Virus record (IMG/VR): IMGVR_UViG_3300025098_000018
Span: 1-64,000 of that record
Origin: a virus
Strand: one strand, 5' to 3'
Length of the DNA stretch: 64,000 bases
The position numbers and the translations under genes are program-made. Shown piece after piece: positions 42,301-51,761 of the stretch (position 1 is the stretch's first letter; each line of letters starts with the position of its first letter). The notes under the pieces were generated by a model. It had not been told where the DNA came from. It ran no database searches and saw only the letters and a list, made by a program, of their open reading frames with translations.

Positions 42301-45300
42301 CTGAAATTGTATCACCTGTAGTTTTAAACTTTACTGGATTTCCGACAAGTTTGTCTCTAAGCTCTATAACTCGTGATCTAGAAGCTAGCTCTACACCATC
42401 AGGTGAAATTGTAACAATTTCACCGCTAGTTGATCCAGCAGCAATTTTTATTTCAACAAATTCCCCATTAGTTTTAAAAGCTTTTACACCTTCAATAACG
42501 TCTGAATCTCCCCACTGTATTTCTCCTTCTAGCATGTGTTCTTTAGGAATAGCTAAACCTTTTTTTACTACGTAATCACTACGTTCACCACCTAATTTAT
42601 GTAGTAGAAATTGATCATGTTTCGCTTGTAAATTTTCTGAAGCAGATAGATAAATTTCACCCTTAGCTGACGTACTTTCAATCATATCATTAAATCTATC
42701 TTCAGTTAATTTATTAGTTCTACTAATTGGAGGCGTTTTAAATTCTTTAACATTCTTTATTATACCTACATTCTCACCGTCTGATGTTATTGTAATCTTA
42801 CCATTAGGATCAATTTTTCCTTTTAGATTACCAAGTCGATTAGATATTTTACTAATTTGATCAGAGTATCTCATCCTTTCCGCAGCATCCATATTTTTCA
42901 ATTTCAAGAATATTTTTACATCCTTGTCAAAATCACTAGCAATTCCATCTGCTCTAAATCTTAAAACTTTTTTAACACCATTGTGTTCAACACTAAATCT
43001 AACAAAAGGTGTAGGATCAGCCCCATCTTCAGAACTAATGGTAAACTGACTGCCCTTTGACGGTACAATACCAACATCATTAAGATCAAATTTTATTGTA
43101 GGCCTTTTAATACTTTTAGCAAAGTCAGTAACATAGTAATCATATTTCTCCACTCCATCGCTGCCCTTGCTTTGCAAGTTCTCAAAATAGAATCGACCAT
43201 CTCTTGAATATTGACCTGCAGAGCTTACATGTGATACAACTGAACTTTCTTCAAGTAAAAGATTAGCAAGAGAACCACTTAGAATGTTTTCGTTTATTAA
43301 GTTTTCAATGTTCTTTTTATTATTGTAATTTATTAAGTTTGAATTTCTATTTTTGCTTTCAAAAAGCTGCTTTTTAATTTTAGCTTGAGGTATACCAGTG
43401 TAAGCAGATATTTTTTGTACTACAAAACTAACTGGGATTGTTTTGTTCTCTGCTTTTGTTATGCTTATTTTTGAAGAATTTTCATTACCGTACTTTATAA
43501 AGTCTTTTTCTAAGTCTCTGAGGATTTTTTCATTGTAATTTGTTTTAGAAATAGACTGACCAATAAGTCTCTTGAGCTCTCCAAACATTTTATTTACTGG
43601 AATGTTTATTTGCTCTTTTTTGCTTGACACAGAATTTTCTTCTGATTCTTTAAGAATAAGCTGACCCAAGCCTTTTTGATACACAAACCCAGCATTTTCT
43701 TGACCTGCAGTATTGCCATCACTTAAATGATTAATTATCATGTTAATATGCTTGCTTTCTCTAAGCGCACTATTAACACGTGTCACTGTGACATCAGAAA
43801 AGTGTTGTGATCCCGGCATAGAAGGAAGAACATCATGTCCAACATCTTCTATTTTTGTCATAAGCTCTTTACCAAAGTCAGACATGTTTTCAATAGCTTT
43901 AGCAGACTTTTTCTCTTCTTGCTGTCTAGTCTTTACTGCCCTATATTCTTTTTGATTACTATATTTTAGCTTAATATTAAATTTTTCTTCTAAACTACTT
44001 TCAAGAGATATAAAGTATTCTTGCGCAGCTTTTAACAAACTAACTTTTATTAGCTTTTTATATGCTGCTACCATTTCGTCATTATCCATTATAGCTTCAA
44101 CAACGTCTTGCTTTTTAAGCACTTTTTTTGATAATTTTCGTTTAATCCAGTCATCAAAACCAGTAATCTGACCTATTCCATAACCTGCAAGAGCAATAAT
44201 TACAATAGAAGTGCCTAGAGTAACGCCACAAAACAAAGCTGCACTTGCTACTGCACCAGCTGCGACTCCTACAATTTCATTTAAAGGCTCACCTTTTTTG
44301 TTAGCATTTTCTAAAAATCTTCCGCTCTTTCCTTGAATATCTAATGCTTCATAAAAAGATTCTACAAAATATCTTTGTGCTTCAACAGCAGTTAATTGCT
44401 GACGTTTTTTATCATCTATCTCAATAAAGTTTCTAGCCAATATAATTGCCAAGTCATTAATAGATTCGTCTTTAATATTAACTTTTTCTAATTCACCAAT
44501 TACAGCATCTAAGTCTAATACTAAAGGCTTTTCTAAAATGCTTGGGTCAAACTCTTTTTTTGAAGTTTCTACTCTTTCTTGTGCCTGCTCAACAAATGAG
44601 TCGAAATAAGATTCAAACGTCTCGTATGTTATATCAATACCACTTATTTTACTAAAAGGCTTGTATATTTTATCAATATCATATTTTAAACCTTCACGCC
44701 AATTAAAGGCACCTTGTTCAACTTTACTTAAAGCTTCAGCGTTTTCTTTACTAAAATCTTCAATAGCATTATTAAGCTCTTTTTCTATTTGTGCTGAGCC
44801 TTTTTTAAATGCTTTTACTAACTCTTCAATTAAATATTGAATAGAATTTTTAACATCATCGCCAGTCTTTTTTTCCCACTGATCATTTACTCGAGTACTT
44901 ATTTTATAAGTTTTGCTCCATTGACTAAATTGAGAATATGATCTTTTATTATCTTTATATTTAAAGTCTAATATACTTTTTACAATTGGACGAGCACTGT
45001 TATTAAGCATAGCAACAGTATTTTGAGATTCACTTTCTTGAGAAAGAAATTCACTAATTCCCATAGCATTAAAAGTTTCTTCTACTAAATTAGCAACTTT
45101 TTTAACATAATCAAGACCCGCAACAAAAGATTTAGTCCTATACTTAGGCACAAATTTTCGTTCTTCGCCTTCTTCACTTATTTTTGGTTTAAATTTTACA
45201 AGTTTTGATAAATTTTTTGCACAATCTTCTACGTCATCCATTACAGTTGACATAGTTCGACATAAATCGCTCTTTGCATTTAAAAGCGCACCTACATTTT

Positions 45301-47548
45301 TAATATCATTTTGATCGACTCCAGATAATTTGTCAATCTGATCGATTTTAGACTTTATTTTATCTGGAATTTTTTGCTCTGTGTCTTGTACTTTTGAAAT
45401 ATTATTTTGCGCTGTCGACAAATTATTATCATATCGATTAGCACTAAAAATATCTTGAAATCCTTCGTAAGCTTTTTGCTCTTCTTCGCTTGGCGCATTA
45501 GGAACTTTAGAACTAGCTTGTTGAATTTCGTCTGGTTTTTCTTGCCCTTTGTCATCATCTTGACTTTCAAGATGTTCAATATCTATATTAAATTCATCTT
45601 GAAGCGTTTTAGTAATCGTTTGTTTGCCTTCGGTGGCATCTAATTCTTTTATTCTAGATAAAATAGAAAGCACATCGGGTTCTTTGTTTTTTGAAATATC
45701 ATATAGTGCGCAGTCTGCAAGATTATCTATTATTTCTTTGTATGTATCAAATTTATGATCTTTCCTTAAAAATTCGTAGCCACCATTATCTTTAAATAAG
45801 ATTATAAAGACAATATTTTTTTTACGTCTACCTTTAGGGGACATTTGTATACTTTGAAAAAATAGAATACTAGATTTTTCGTCACTTTCTTTTTCATTTC
45901 CAACAACTAAATTGCAAAAAGGTGCATCAGCATTTGTTAATGCTTGTATCGTCATTTCGTTACCAGTGTTTTCTTCAGCTGTATTAAGTACTTGTTGTAA
46001 TTGACTGCCACTTAGATTTGAGCTCACTGCATCTATTTGTTCATCTGGATCCATGTTCGACCAACCATCAACACCATCAACATCTATTATGTCAAACAAT
46101 GAATCAAGATCTTCACTGAAAGGGTCTGTAGCCGATCCTTTACTATCACCACTTACAGAATTATCTATATGAGTTGCAACCTGAACTTCAGGTTGTTTTA
46201 AATCATCAAATAAAGCTACTAATTCATCTTTAGTAATACCATTTTGTTTTAAATCAAGAGATTCAGGATTGCTTTTAAACGCGGTTACCATATTTTCTAT
46301 AGAACCACCAAAATTATTATTTATATAATTTTTCCATACCGTTTGATTAGCTGTAGCATTAAATTCATCCATTTCACCTATAGCTTCAAGGTACAGATAA
46401 AAACATGCTAATTGAAAGCTACTCATACTATCAAAATATGAATCTAGTTTTTGTTCTATATTATCGTCAATAACGCCGGCAACACCAGCTTTTCTTATTT
46501 TTTCATCTCCTGCAAAAATATCAGAACCTACAGAAAACATTTGCTCAATAGTTACTCCAGGAAAATCTTTAAGCATAAATTCAACTCGTTGAGGAACGAT
46601 TTCCGCTTGCGCACCACCTTTGTCCAATTTTGCTGCAGGTTCTGTAACTGGATCTTCATCTTGACTCTCTAAAAGCAATGATGACAAAGAATGTTCATGA
46701 AGTTTTTTTCCTGTAGAAAAGTTAAATGCTTCTGGCATTTTATCTGGTTTTTCTATTGAATCTGTCTTGTTGTCTATATCTTTATCTTCGTTACTACTCG
46801 CATCTTTATTGTCTGCAGATGTTTTTCTCTTATTCTTTGACATAGCAACATCACTTTGACCTGCTTGCTCCGGAACTCCTCCACTTATTCTAGACTTTTG
46901 CAAATTACTAATTCTATTAATAACTGCTTCTTTACCTGTAAGAAAAGCTTTTTGAATCTCTTCAAACTCTTCTTTAGTAACCAGCTCAACAGGAATATCT
47001 AAAGGTACCTTCATATGCATTAAAGTATTACCTTTTTCTGGAGGCTTCAATCCAAATCTTTTAACATGAAATTCTGGATTATCTAAAGGTTTCATTATTG
47101 CAGGAAAATAAGCAATTCCTATCATCTCGTTGCCTTTAACATTTCCACCTATTGCCTCACCAAATTTGTTAACAATCTGTATTGGCATAATATCAAAAGT
47201 ATCTGCAGCTTTAAAAGAAAGAGGATCAATGCCTTGTGATTGATCTCCTTTAATGTTAACAGGATCAATTTTTAGACCTAGTGCAATAGGAACATTTGAT
47301 AGTGCTTTAATGTCATTAAAACCAAAAACACCTAAAGGAGACTTCATTACGTCTTTTAGCTTTACAGTTTCCGTATCCGGTAACTTGTTATTTAAAGAAG
47401 TTGCAATTGCTTTAACCACAGCTTGTAGTTTTTGCTTATTAAGCGCTTGAACATTTCCTTCAAGTTCTCTTTTATCTGCTTTTTCAAAAATCTTATATAG
47501 ATTTTTTTCATTAGTTTCAAATAAAGCGTCTTTAAGTTTTAGACTCAT
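39314..47548 (-). CDS. Giant virion-associated protein, 2744 residues
   Basis: The largest gene in the window. It is a multi-region protein: a globular N-terminus of about 230 residues, long helical and acidic segments, a Gly/Ala-rich hydrophobic stretch AAGAVASAALFCGVTL near 1110 and a second near 2020 (IGAWLPIIPLALYGYK). It also has an Ala/Glu/Gly repeat (42117-42212) and a C-terminal domain with GGNNALLLILLLSQQPQLL. Size and membrane-like parts suggest a tape measure or a protein ejected into the host. No polymerase or lysozyme motif was seen. Promoter not obvious. Confidence 0.75.
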   Translation of the reverse strand: MSLKLKDALFETNEKNLYKIFEKADKRELEGNVQALNKQKLQAVVKAIATSLNNKLPDTETVKLKDVMKSPLGVFGFNDIKALSNVPIALGLKIDPVNIKGDQSQGIDPLSFKAADTFDIMPIQIVNKFGEAIGGNVKGNEMIGIAYFPAIMKPLDNPEFHVKRFGLKPPEKGNTLMHMKVPLDIPVELVTKEEFEEIQKAFLTGKEAVINRISNLQKSRISGGVPEQAGQSDVAMSKNKRKTSADNKDASSNEDKDIDNKTDSIEKPDKMPEAFNFSTGKKLHEHSLSSLLLESQDEDPVTEPAAKLDKGGAQAEIVPQRVEFMLKDFPGVTIEQMFSVGSDIFAGDEKIRKAGVAGVIDDNIEQKLDSYFDSMSSFQLACFYLYLEAIGEMDEFNATANQTVWKNYINNNFGGSIENMVTAFKSNPESLDLKQNGITKDELVALFDDLKQPEVQVATHIDNSVSGDSKGSATDPFSEDLDSLFDIIDVDGVDGWSNMDPDEQIDAVSSNLSGSQLQQVLNTAEENTGNEMTIQALTNADAPFCNLVVGNEKESDEKSSILFFQSIQMSPKGRRKKNIVFIILFKDNGGYEFLRKDHKFDTYKEIIDNLADCALYDISKNKEPDVLSILSRIKELDATEGKQTITKTLQDEFNIDIEHLESQDDDKGQEKPDEIQQASSKVPNAPSEEEQKAYEGFQDIFSANRYDNNLSTAQNNISKVQDTEQKIPDKIKSKIDQIDKLSGVDQNDIKNVGALLNAKSDLCRTMSTVMDDVEDCAKNLSKLVKFKPKISEEGEERKFVPKYRTKSFVAGLDYVKKVANLVEETFNAMGISEFLSQESESQNTVAMLNNSARPIVKSILDFKYKDNKRSYSQFSQWSKTYKISTRVNDQWEKKTGDDVKNSIQYLIEELVKAFKKGSAQIEKELNNAIEDFSKENAEALSKVEQGAFNWREGLKYDIDKIYKPFSKISGIDITYETFESYFDSFVEQAQERVETSKKEFDPSILEKPLVLDLDAVIGELEKVNIKDESINDLAIILARNFIEIDDKKRQQLTAVEAQRYFVESFYEALDIQGKSGRFLENANKKGEPLNEIVGVAAGAVASAALFCGVTLGTSIVIIALAGYGIGQITGFDDWIKRKLSKKVLKKQDVVEAIMDNDEMVAAYKKLIKVSLLKAAQEYFISLESSLEEKFNIKLKYSNQKEYRAVKTRQQEEKKSAKAIENMSDFGKELMTKIEDVGHDVLPSMPGSQHFSDVTVTRVNSALRESKHINMIINHLSDGNTAGQENAGFVYQKGLGQLILKESEENSVSSKKEQINIPVNKMFGELKRLIGQSISKTNYNEKILRDLEKDFIKYGNENSSKISITKAENKTIPVSFVVQKISAYTGIPQAKIKKQLFESKNRNSNLINYNNKKNIENLINENILSGSLANLLLEESSVVSHVSSAGQYSRDGRFYFENLQSKGSDGVEKYDYYVTDFAKSIKRPTIKFDLNDVGIVPSKGSQFTISSEDGADPTPFVRFSVEHNGVKKVLRFRADGIASDFDKDVKIFLKLKNMDAAERMRYSDQISKISNRLGNLKGKIDPNGKITITSDGENVGIIKNVKEFKTPPISRTNKLTEDRFNDMIESTSAKGEIYLSASENLQAKHDQFLLHKLGGERSDYVVKKGLAIPKEHMLEGEIQWGDSDVIEGVKAFKTNGEFVEIKIAAGSTSGEIVTISPDGVELASRSRVIELRDKLVGNPVKFKTTGDTISDNGLVSSKLEMSAKAKETLGSAGTEVGEQAGAEAGAEAGAEAGAEAGSEAGSEAGSEAGSEAGEQAAGEQAGEQVDTEIKDVKSNDSNIDIFKDDKVDSIDQDALDEIYKDHMRTDSGGNIRLDAQHLDDDFEKLGYKVDTSNSVGEIKLYRIDSDGNASSEVIETFENSPDGVKDLCQKINDLKGQSNISLEVKEINMETKTLTKIDPESEGFFAGAKKFYNDLFDSSSSVTDKTLSNIAISKGPPMTGPDAEAFQNLFNADGFESAKVFELKGGGGIIDFGNGKVIASPTIENLKEQYGIIAQNNFDFKVAMAKEFGKEYATVSSGAEVVEPTLGEALVGKIGAWLPIIPLALYGYKTFKSIQSAKKDVIIKAMLDSIKAESDIGFFNISASVPLAYKICKLLEENKQTLKENGINIVGSLGQEKAGTTGMGSQKLASSKLVSSLKQQLRTSTSGPFKKWRGQSKASGVNADSITDDQIAQAINGGLTQICVGLLKIYDKERYKETVKTADKESYSKEASKWFKSKNYDNVINRIGGEEVSSNREKMLQKNVSKEVELLSNFIIGLNRDSKGLGESFYKNKLKNLLFETGFLTEVSNKTIIDVKELKSGLRSSGVAVYSSGLKPDSKDFVEGENYLVGTLADFLYTNFDIEVKGVEEYQKLNLTKVAVEADVDQDAKVGESASKELEAVVGNGPVAQNMNAPMDLNQLAGLINMSGGNNALLLILLLSQQPQLLQALVALQGKGGASLLDGLNLIKQEAPEDAKEKLEGIDRDIEQALEYQNNSKPNMSKKDVKRLYKLLNADPLSKLSNQNIISGSKINIKDSSMFVANLRRYFNITDGNVGYSDDDVFKLFNFMLGVNGFYDTENLKASNDEGYYKHDSNKVIDNSEQEIMYITTCAGLYLAAKFLRLDHDSIIKTYIMKAIAGTDDDKNTFYSKLNQGNNVIFTSLDIPELTAENKFRKSKVITRKPKKLKVIEEAKFLEQEFKRLWNLR
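42117..42212. repeat. 12-bp tandem repeat, 8 copies
   Basis: Four copies of GCCTCTGAACCA followed by four of GCCTCAGCACCA, in frame in the giant gene. They encode a four-residue unit ending in Ala/Ser-Glu-Ala-Gly. A flexible linker. Confidence 0.95.
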
Positions 47549-47620
47549 ATGTGTTACTACCTATTTCTGTTATTTTCAGATTAATTATAGTAATAAATAT
47601 GAAGACGATTATAAATTATT

Positions 47621-48046
47621 TTATTTGTTTAAATTAAATTGCTCTACTAACACACCTGCAGATGTTAACATGTTAATGCCTGTATCGTCTCTATACTTTG
47701 TTTTATAGACTACTTTTTTTATTCCACTATTAATAACAGCGATCGCGCAGTTTGTGCAAGGGCTTAACGTCAAATACATAACTTTATCTTTTGGGTTATT
47801 ATAATCCAGCTTAAGTAAAGCATTAATTTCAGCATGTAATAAACCACTACAGCCAGGTTCTTCAGATTGAGGTACGTTTGATAATCCTGCAGCATTACCA
47901 TTATACCCCAAAGAAAGCACTTGTGTATTATCTGACGTTACTATAATAGCGCCTACCTTGAAAGTAGAATGATGACTTCTTTGTGCAATAGTTTCTGCCA
48001 TTGTCATCCATATTTTGTCCCAAGAGGGACGAGCTATATTTTCCAT
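47621..48046 (-). CDS. Deoxycytidylate deaminase
   Basis: Converts dCMP to dUMP, the substrate of ThyX. The 141-residue protein has the zinc site of the cytidine-deaminase fold: LLHAEINALL (His, Glu) and SPCTNCA (two Cys). A further His/Cys near TIAQRSHHSTFKVGA and PGCSG fits a T4-type enzyme with a second zinc. Together with thymidine kinase and ThyX, it supplies dTMP. Confidence 0.93.
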   Translation of the reverse strand: MENIARPSWDKIWMTMAETIAQRSHHSTFKVGAIIVTSDNTQVLSLGYNGNAAGLSNVPQSEEPGCSGLLHAEINALLKLDYNNPKDKVMYLTLSPCTNCAIAVINSGIKKVVYKTKYRDDTGINMLTSAGVLVEQFNLNK

Positions 48047-48122
48047 TATTTACCTTTTTATTATATTTACTTAATATTTAATTGTGTACATTATTTTAAA
48101 ATTTACAAAGAAAGTAAGAGAT

Positions 48123-48470
48123 ATGAAAATTACAGAAAGCCGTTTAAGAAGAATTATAAGAAAAGTGTTGCTAGAAGATGATCAGAGAGACTCATACATT
48201 GCACACTCAGGTTATAACTCGCCTACTGCATTTCGAGGTGCATTTGAAAGAGGCGAGGTTTCTCAAATGGATTATTATTCAAATGCACCTGATCATCCAT
48301 ACTTTCCTGGAAGACACTTTACTCAGGAGCAGGAAGAAGACGCAAGAGAAATCTGTAATATTGATGGTGATAGATACTACGAGCGCAAAGAAAAAAGAAT
48401 AAAAAACTGGTGTAAGATTTATAAATTGACTCGAAAGGACTTCGACGCCTGCTGTAATAATTTAAAATAA
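48123..48470 (+). CDS. Leader-bearing hypothetical protein
   Basis: A 115-residue plus-strand gene starting MKITESRLRRIIRKVLLE, a leader form I recall from many proteins of large marine phages. The mature part has YNSPTAFRGAFERGEVSQMD and a C-terminal CNIDGDRYYERKEK region with three Cys. No enzyme motif. An isolated plus-strand gene between two minus-strand genes, so probably a late packaged protein. Confidence 0.75.
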   Translation: MKITESRLRRIIRKVLLEDDQRDSYIAHSGYNSPTAFRGAFERGEVSQMDYYSNAPDHPYFPGRHFTQEQEEDAREICNIDGDRYYERKEKRIKNWCKIYKLTRKDFDACCNNLK

Positions 48471-49367
48471 TTAATCAATAATATATCTAACATAGTTTTT
48501 TAAAAGCTTATGTGCCTGCATTAATTCTTTACCTTGTGCTCTAGAATATGTTAATGCATTAATGATCATGTTTCTATTGTTCAAAGAAAGATCATCTGGG
48601 CTTAAAATAAACTGCCTAAAACACTCAGCAAAAAACTCTTTCTCTTCTGTGGCACCATACTCAGAAGGTATAAATTTCATTATTACACTAATCATTTTTT
48701 CAATTTTTGAAACATAAGTTTTAATTCCTTTTTCCTTAAGATACAGTTCATATTCTTCACATATTTGGAAAGAAATATTTGAAGTTTTATGATTTTCATC
48801 GTAGTCTGAAGAATTAATACTGTTATCTAGTAAATCTGCAAAATCATAAAATACATCTTCAGCTTTTTTTATAAGTCTCATGCACAAGTCGTCGTCATGT
48901 ACGTTTTGTTCAACAATACTTTTAAGGTCTTTGAGACTAACTATAACATTAACATATTGTTTTCCTACTACTGAAATGTATTTGCTAGCATCTGGCGTTA
49001 CAAATTTAACATGTATTGCATGACCTATTTCATGAACTAAAGTATTAATTAATGCTTCTTCGTTTTTAAAGTGTTGCAAGTCAAAAGCTATAGTCTCTGT
49101 GTCTGGATTAAAAAAAGCCCTCCAATTAGCAGCTCCAGATTTATGTATCTTGTCAATACTACTTCTTTCTTTACTTCCTTTTATTATAACAAGATGTTTA
49201 AATAAGTCTGCTACCGGTGTATTTATTCTATTTTGTCTAAATTTTATTTCAACGTTTTTTAAGTTGTTAATCAAAGATTTTGTTAAATAAAAATCTTTGT
49301 CTGAATTTTCAGAAATGTATACACGTATTCCATAGTACATTTCTGCTGATTTAAATTTTATTGACAT
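48471..49367 (-). CDS. HExxH zinc metallopeptidase-like protein
   Basis: A 298-residue protein with LVHEIGHAIHVKF (HExxH plus a third His) and, about 120 residues later, EFFAECFRQFI, whose Glu could be the third zinc ligand of a gluzincin. A similar arrangement occurs in lethal-factor-like peptidases. There is no signal peptide, so it is probably cytosolic or virion-delivered. The target is unknown. The stop touches the plus-strand gene ending at 48470. Confidence 0.78.
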   Translation of the reverse strand: MSIKFKSAEMYYGIRVYISENSDKDFYLTKSLINNLKNVEIKFRQNRINTPVADLFKHLVIIKGSKERSSIDKIHKSGAANWRAFFNPDTETIAFDLQHFKNEEALINTLVHEIGHAIHVKFVTPDASKYISVVGKQYVNVIVSLKDLKSIVEQNVHDDDLCMRLIKKAEDVFYDFADLLDNSINSSDYDENHKTSNISFQICEEYELYLKEKGIKTYVSKIEKMISVIMKFIPSEYGATEEKEFFAECFRQFILSPDDLSLNNRNMIINALTYSRAQGKELMQAHKLLKNYVRYIID

Positions 49368-49397
49368 GCTTTTCTACCTTTTTTAAATAAATATTCT

Positions 49398-49967
49398 CTA
49401 TTCATATTTAAAAAATGCCTTGTAATGTTTTGAGCATCTTGGCTCATACATGTCTTTAGAACCAACTCGCTCTTCATCTGTTGCGTTATCTATGTCAAAC
49501 ATTGCTGCTGTATAATAAGCATCGTTATTGCATTTTGTACAAACTGCCGGACAAATTTCAATATGCGTTGCAAAAGGCAACATGTTTTTTATATTTTCAA
49601 AAGGTCTTTCGTTTGCATCTAATTGAATTGTAGAAACTACAATATTAGCGCCTTTAAAAAATAAAGAAATTAAAGCTTCATCAATTCCTTTAATCATAAA
49701 AGCTTCGTCTACAGCAATTAACACATTAGAAAGATTATAATCATCGTTTAAATAGTCAAATATTTCTAGTGCATCATTGATACAAATTGCAGGCCATGTA
49801 ACACCACTATGTGTAGATATAGATTCAGCGTCGTATCTTTTATCTTTCTTTGCTTTAAAAGCAAAAATTTTTCTGTCTTTATAAGAAGAACGATCGATTT
49901 CTGCTACTAGCCTTGTTGTTTTTGATCCAAACATTGGACCCGTATATATTTTAAAAAACGGATTCAT
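49398..49967 (-). CDS. tdk: Thymidine kinase
   Basis: Phosphorylates thymidine to dTMP. The 189-residue type II enzyme has P-loop GPMFGSKTT at residues 10-18, LIAVDEAFMI (Walker B and substrate loop), and a zinc-binding lobe with CTKCNND and a later C-x2-H element (CSKHYK). It lies ten bases after the kinase/ThyA-like gene and next to dCMP deaminase in function. Confidence 0.94.
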   Translation of the reverse strand: MNPFFKIYTGPMFGSKTTRLVAEIDRSSYKDRKIFAFKAKKDKRYDAESISTHSGVTWPAICINDALEIFDYLNDDYNLSNVLIAVDEAFMIKGIDEALISLFFKGANIVVSTIQLDANERPFENIKNMLPFATHIEICPAVCTKCNNDAYYTAAMFDIDNATDEERVGSKDMYEPRCSKHYKAFFKYE

Positions 49968-49976
49968 TTAATTTCC

Positions 49977-50870
49977 TTAAGGTACAATATGTGCAGACCT
50001 TATATTAATAGTCAAATCGACTGGTATGCTTTCGTCAAGTTGCATAAGTTCTGCTAATTTTACACTAATTATCTTTAAAAATTCATAATCTGCCCAGAGT
50101 GTTTTAATTACATTTGAAGATCTAAGTGTCACTGAAACGTTTAGTCTGTTCTTTCGAAACAAAGCATGAATAAGCGATATACAACTTGCATCAGTATAAA
50201 CAAATCTTCTACTGTCATGTTTTTGTGGTGTATTATGTGAATTTAAACCTGCAAATTCTTTAAAGATCTTATTTTCAATATCTGTAGTAATTTTTTCATA
50301 ATACGATTTTTCTTCAGGAAAATTTAATGCTGTGTAGTCTAAAGAGCTAATGTCAACTACTTCCTTGCATTGTACGTCAACTAATTCGTTTCTGCCGCTA
50401 TTAATAACAATAGACTTTATTAAGTCGCCACTAGGAAATTCATTTAAACTTTCAATAAAGCTTAAACACATATCAACTTTCTGCGTTAAATCTTCAATGT
50501 CTTCTAGCACTAAAACATTTGGAAAGTTACCAAATCCGCATTTAACTAAGTTGTAAAATAAACGTTTGACATCCATAATGCTTTCTTCATCTTGAAACTC
50601 ATCACCTCTTTTTCTTAGTCTTTCTAACACAGTATGGTTTGAAGGTAAAAGAACAATATATAATGTATCTAATCGTTTAATGTCTTCAAGAACTTTATCA
50701 AACCAAAAAGAAGCGTTATCTCTTTCATACAATTTTGCATAAACATACATTGACATACAGCTTCTGTCTTGTATGTTGTACTTAAAGCTTGTTTCTTTAT
50801 GAATTCTATTAAAAAGTGTAGTCTTACCACTACAATCAGGACCTTCTATATTAATATTTAAAAATCTCAT
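49977..50870 (-). CDS. P-loop nucleotide kinase fused to thymidylate-synthase-like domain
   Basis: A 297-residue protein. Residues 1-140 are a P-loop kinase (GPDCSGKTT at 10-18, lid-type VLERLRKRGDEF near 81-92), like thymidylate or deoxynucleoside monophosphate kinases. Residues 221-297 resemble the C-terminal half of ThyA or dCMP hydroxymethylase. Cys230 and Arg250-Ser251 have the same 20-residue spacing as ThyA Cys146 and Arg166-Ser167. Asp261 falls where ThyA has Asn177 and dCMP hydroxymethylase has Asp. The N-terminal half of ThyA is missing, so the domain may be partial or regulatory. Confidence 0.7.
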   Translation of the reverse strand: MRFLNINIEGPDCSGKTTLFNRIHKETSFKYNIQDRSCMSMYVYAKLYERDNASFWFDKVLEDIKRLDTLYIVLLPSNHTVLERLRKRGDEFQDEESIMDVKRLFYNLVKCGFGNFPNVLVLEDIEDLTQKVDMCLSFIESLNEFPSGDLIKSIVINSGRNELVDVQCKEVVDISSLDYTALNFPEEKSYYEKITTDIENKIFKEFAGLNSHNTPQKHDSRRFVYTDASCISLIHALFRKNRLNVSVTLRSSNVIKTLWADYEFLKIISVKLAELMQLDESIPVDLTINIRSAHIVP

Positions 50871-50945
50871 TTAAATCCTTTTTAAAATTATTATATAATA
50901 TAATAATTAAATTTACAAAACAATGAAAAAATAGTTGGGAAAATA

Positions 50946-51761
50946 ATGAATAACAAAAACTTTAAAATGCTAATTAAAGAGTGGAAAAACTTTTTAAATG
51001 AAAGTGAAGAAGATAAACCAGTTAGTATTGAAAAAATATATAAACAAATAAATAAACTAGAAGAAATTAATTTTAACAGCAATTTAGAGTATAAAATAAA
51101 AATTCAAAAAGAAAACATTAACAAATATAATATTGGTTATGTAAGCAAAGAAAAATCAATGTTTTCTAATGTTAATTTGTATTTAAATAGCAAAGAAAAA
51201 AAACAACATGAATTAGCGCCGCAATTATACGGCTGCATAGAAATAATGTCATCTAAAGCAAAGCTAGCTTCAGAATATGACAACCCTGATGTTGAAGCTC
51301 CAGGCAAAGCAAAAGATGAAGTTAACTCTACTTGGTACATAAAAAAAACACACGACACAAAAAAAGGAATGGGTCCTCTTTTGTATGAAGTTGTTATAGA
51401 ATTTGTTTCTAACAATTTAAATGCAGGAATAAAGCCAGACTCTGCATCAGTCACAGACGAAGCAATTAAAGTTTGGAAAAATTACGTTAAAAGAAATGAT
51501 GTCGTTGCTAAACAGCTAGATATTAATCCTGATGATATTTCTTATTACAAAAAAGAGTATCCAGATCAGTGGGAAGATCAAGGCGTTAGAAAGCTAATGC
51601 CTTTAACACCACAGACGTCTGATGATACTTCACAGTTTTCTGCTATGGACCATATGGGGTATATGTGGCCAGAAAGCCCTTTAAGCAAAACTTATAGAAA
51701 AGACAACGCTAATATTATTGAACTTCTAAAAGAAAAACATTTATTAGTTTTAGATATATAA
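50946..51761 (+). CDS. Leader-bearing protein with GNAT-like region
   Basis: A 271-residue plus-strand gene. The start, MNNKNFKMLIKEWKNFLNE, is leader-like. Residues 130-185 (KGMGPLLYEVVIEFVSNN, then GIKPDSASVTDEAIKVW) resemble the acetyl-CoA-binding part of GNAT-type acetyltransferases, in a form I recall from uncharacterised phage proteins. Activity is not proven. It is a lone plus-strand gene between minus-strand units, so probably late and packaged. Confidence 0.68.
   Translation: MNNKNFKMLIKEWKNFLNESEEDKPVSIEKIYKQINKLEEINFNSNLEYKIKIQKENINKYNIGYVSKEKSMFSNVNLYLNSKEKKQHELAPQLYGCIEIMSSKAKLASEYDNPDVEAPGKAKDEVNSTWYIKKTHDTKKGMGPLLYEVVIEFVSNNLNAGIKPDSASVTDEAIKVWKNYVKRNDVVAKQLDINPDDISYYKKEYPDQWEDQGVRKLMPLTPQTSDDTSQFSAMDHMGYMWPESPLSKTYRKDNANIIELLKEKHLLVLDI

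Noticed and set aside
42030-42575. Plus-strand open frame rich in Ala/Pro/Ser
   Set aside because: It is the antisense shadow of the Ala/Glu/Gly repeat of the giant gene, and it lacks a ribosome site.
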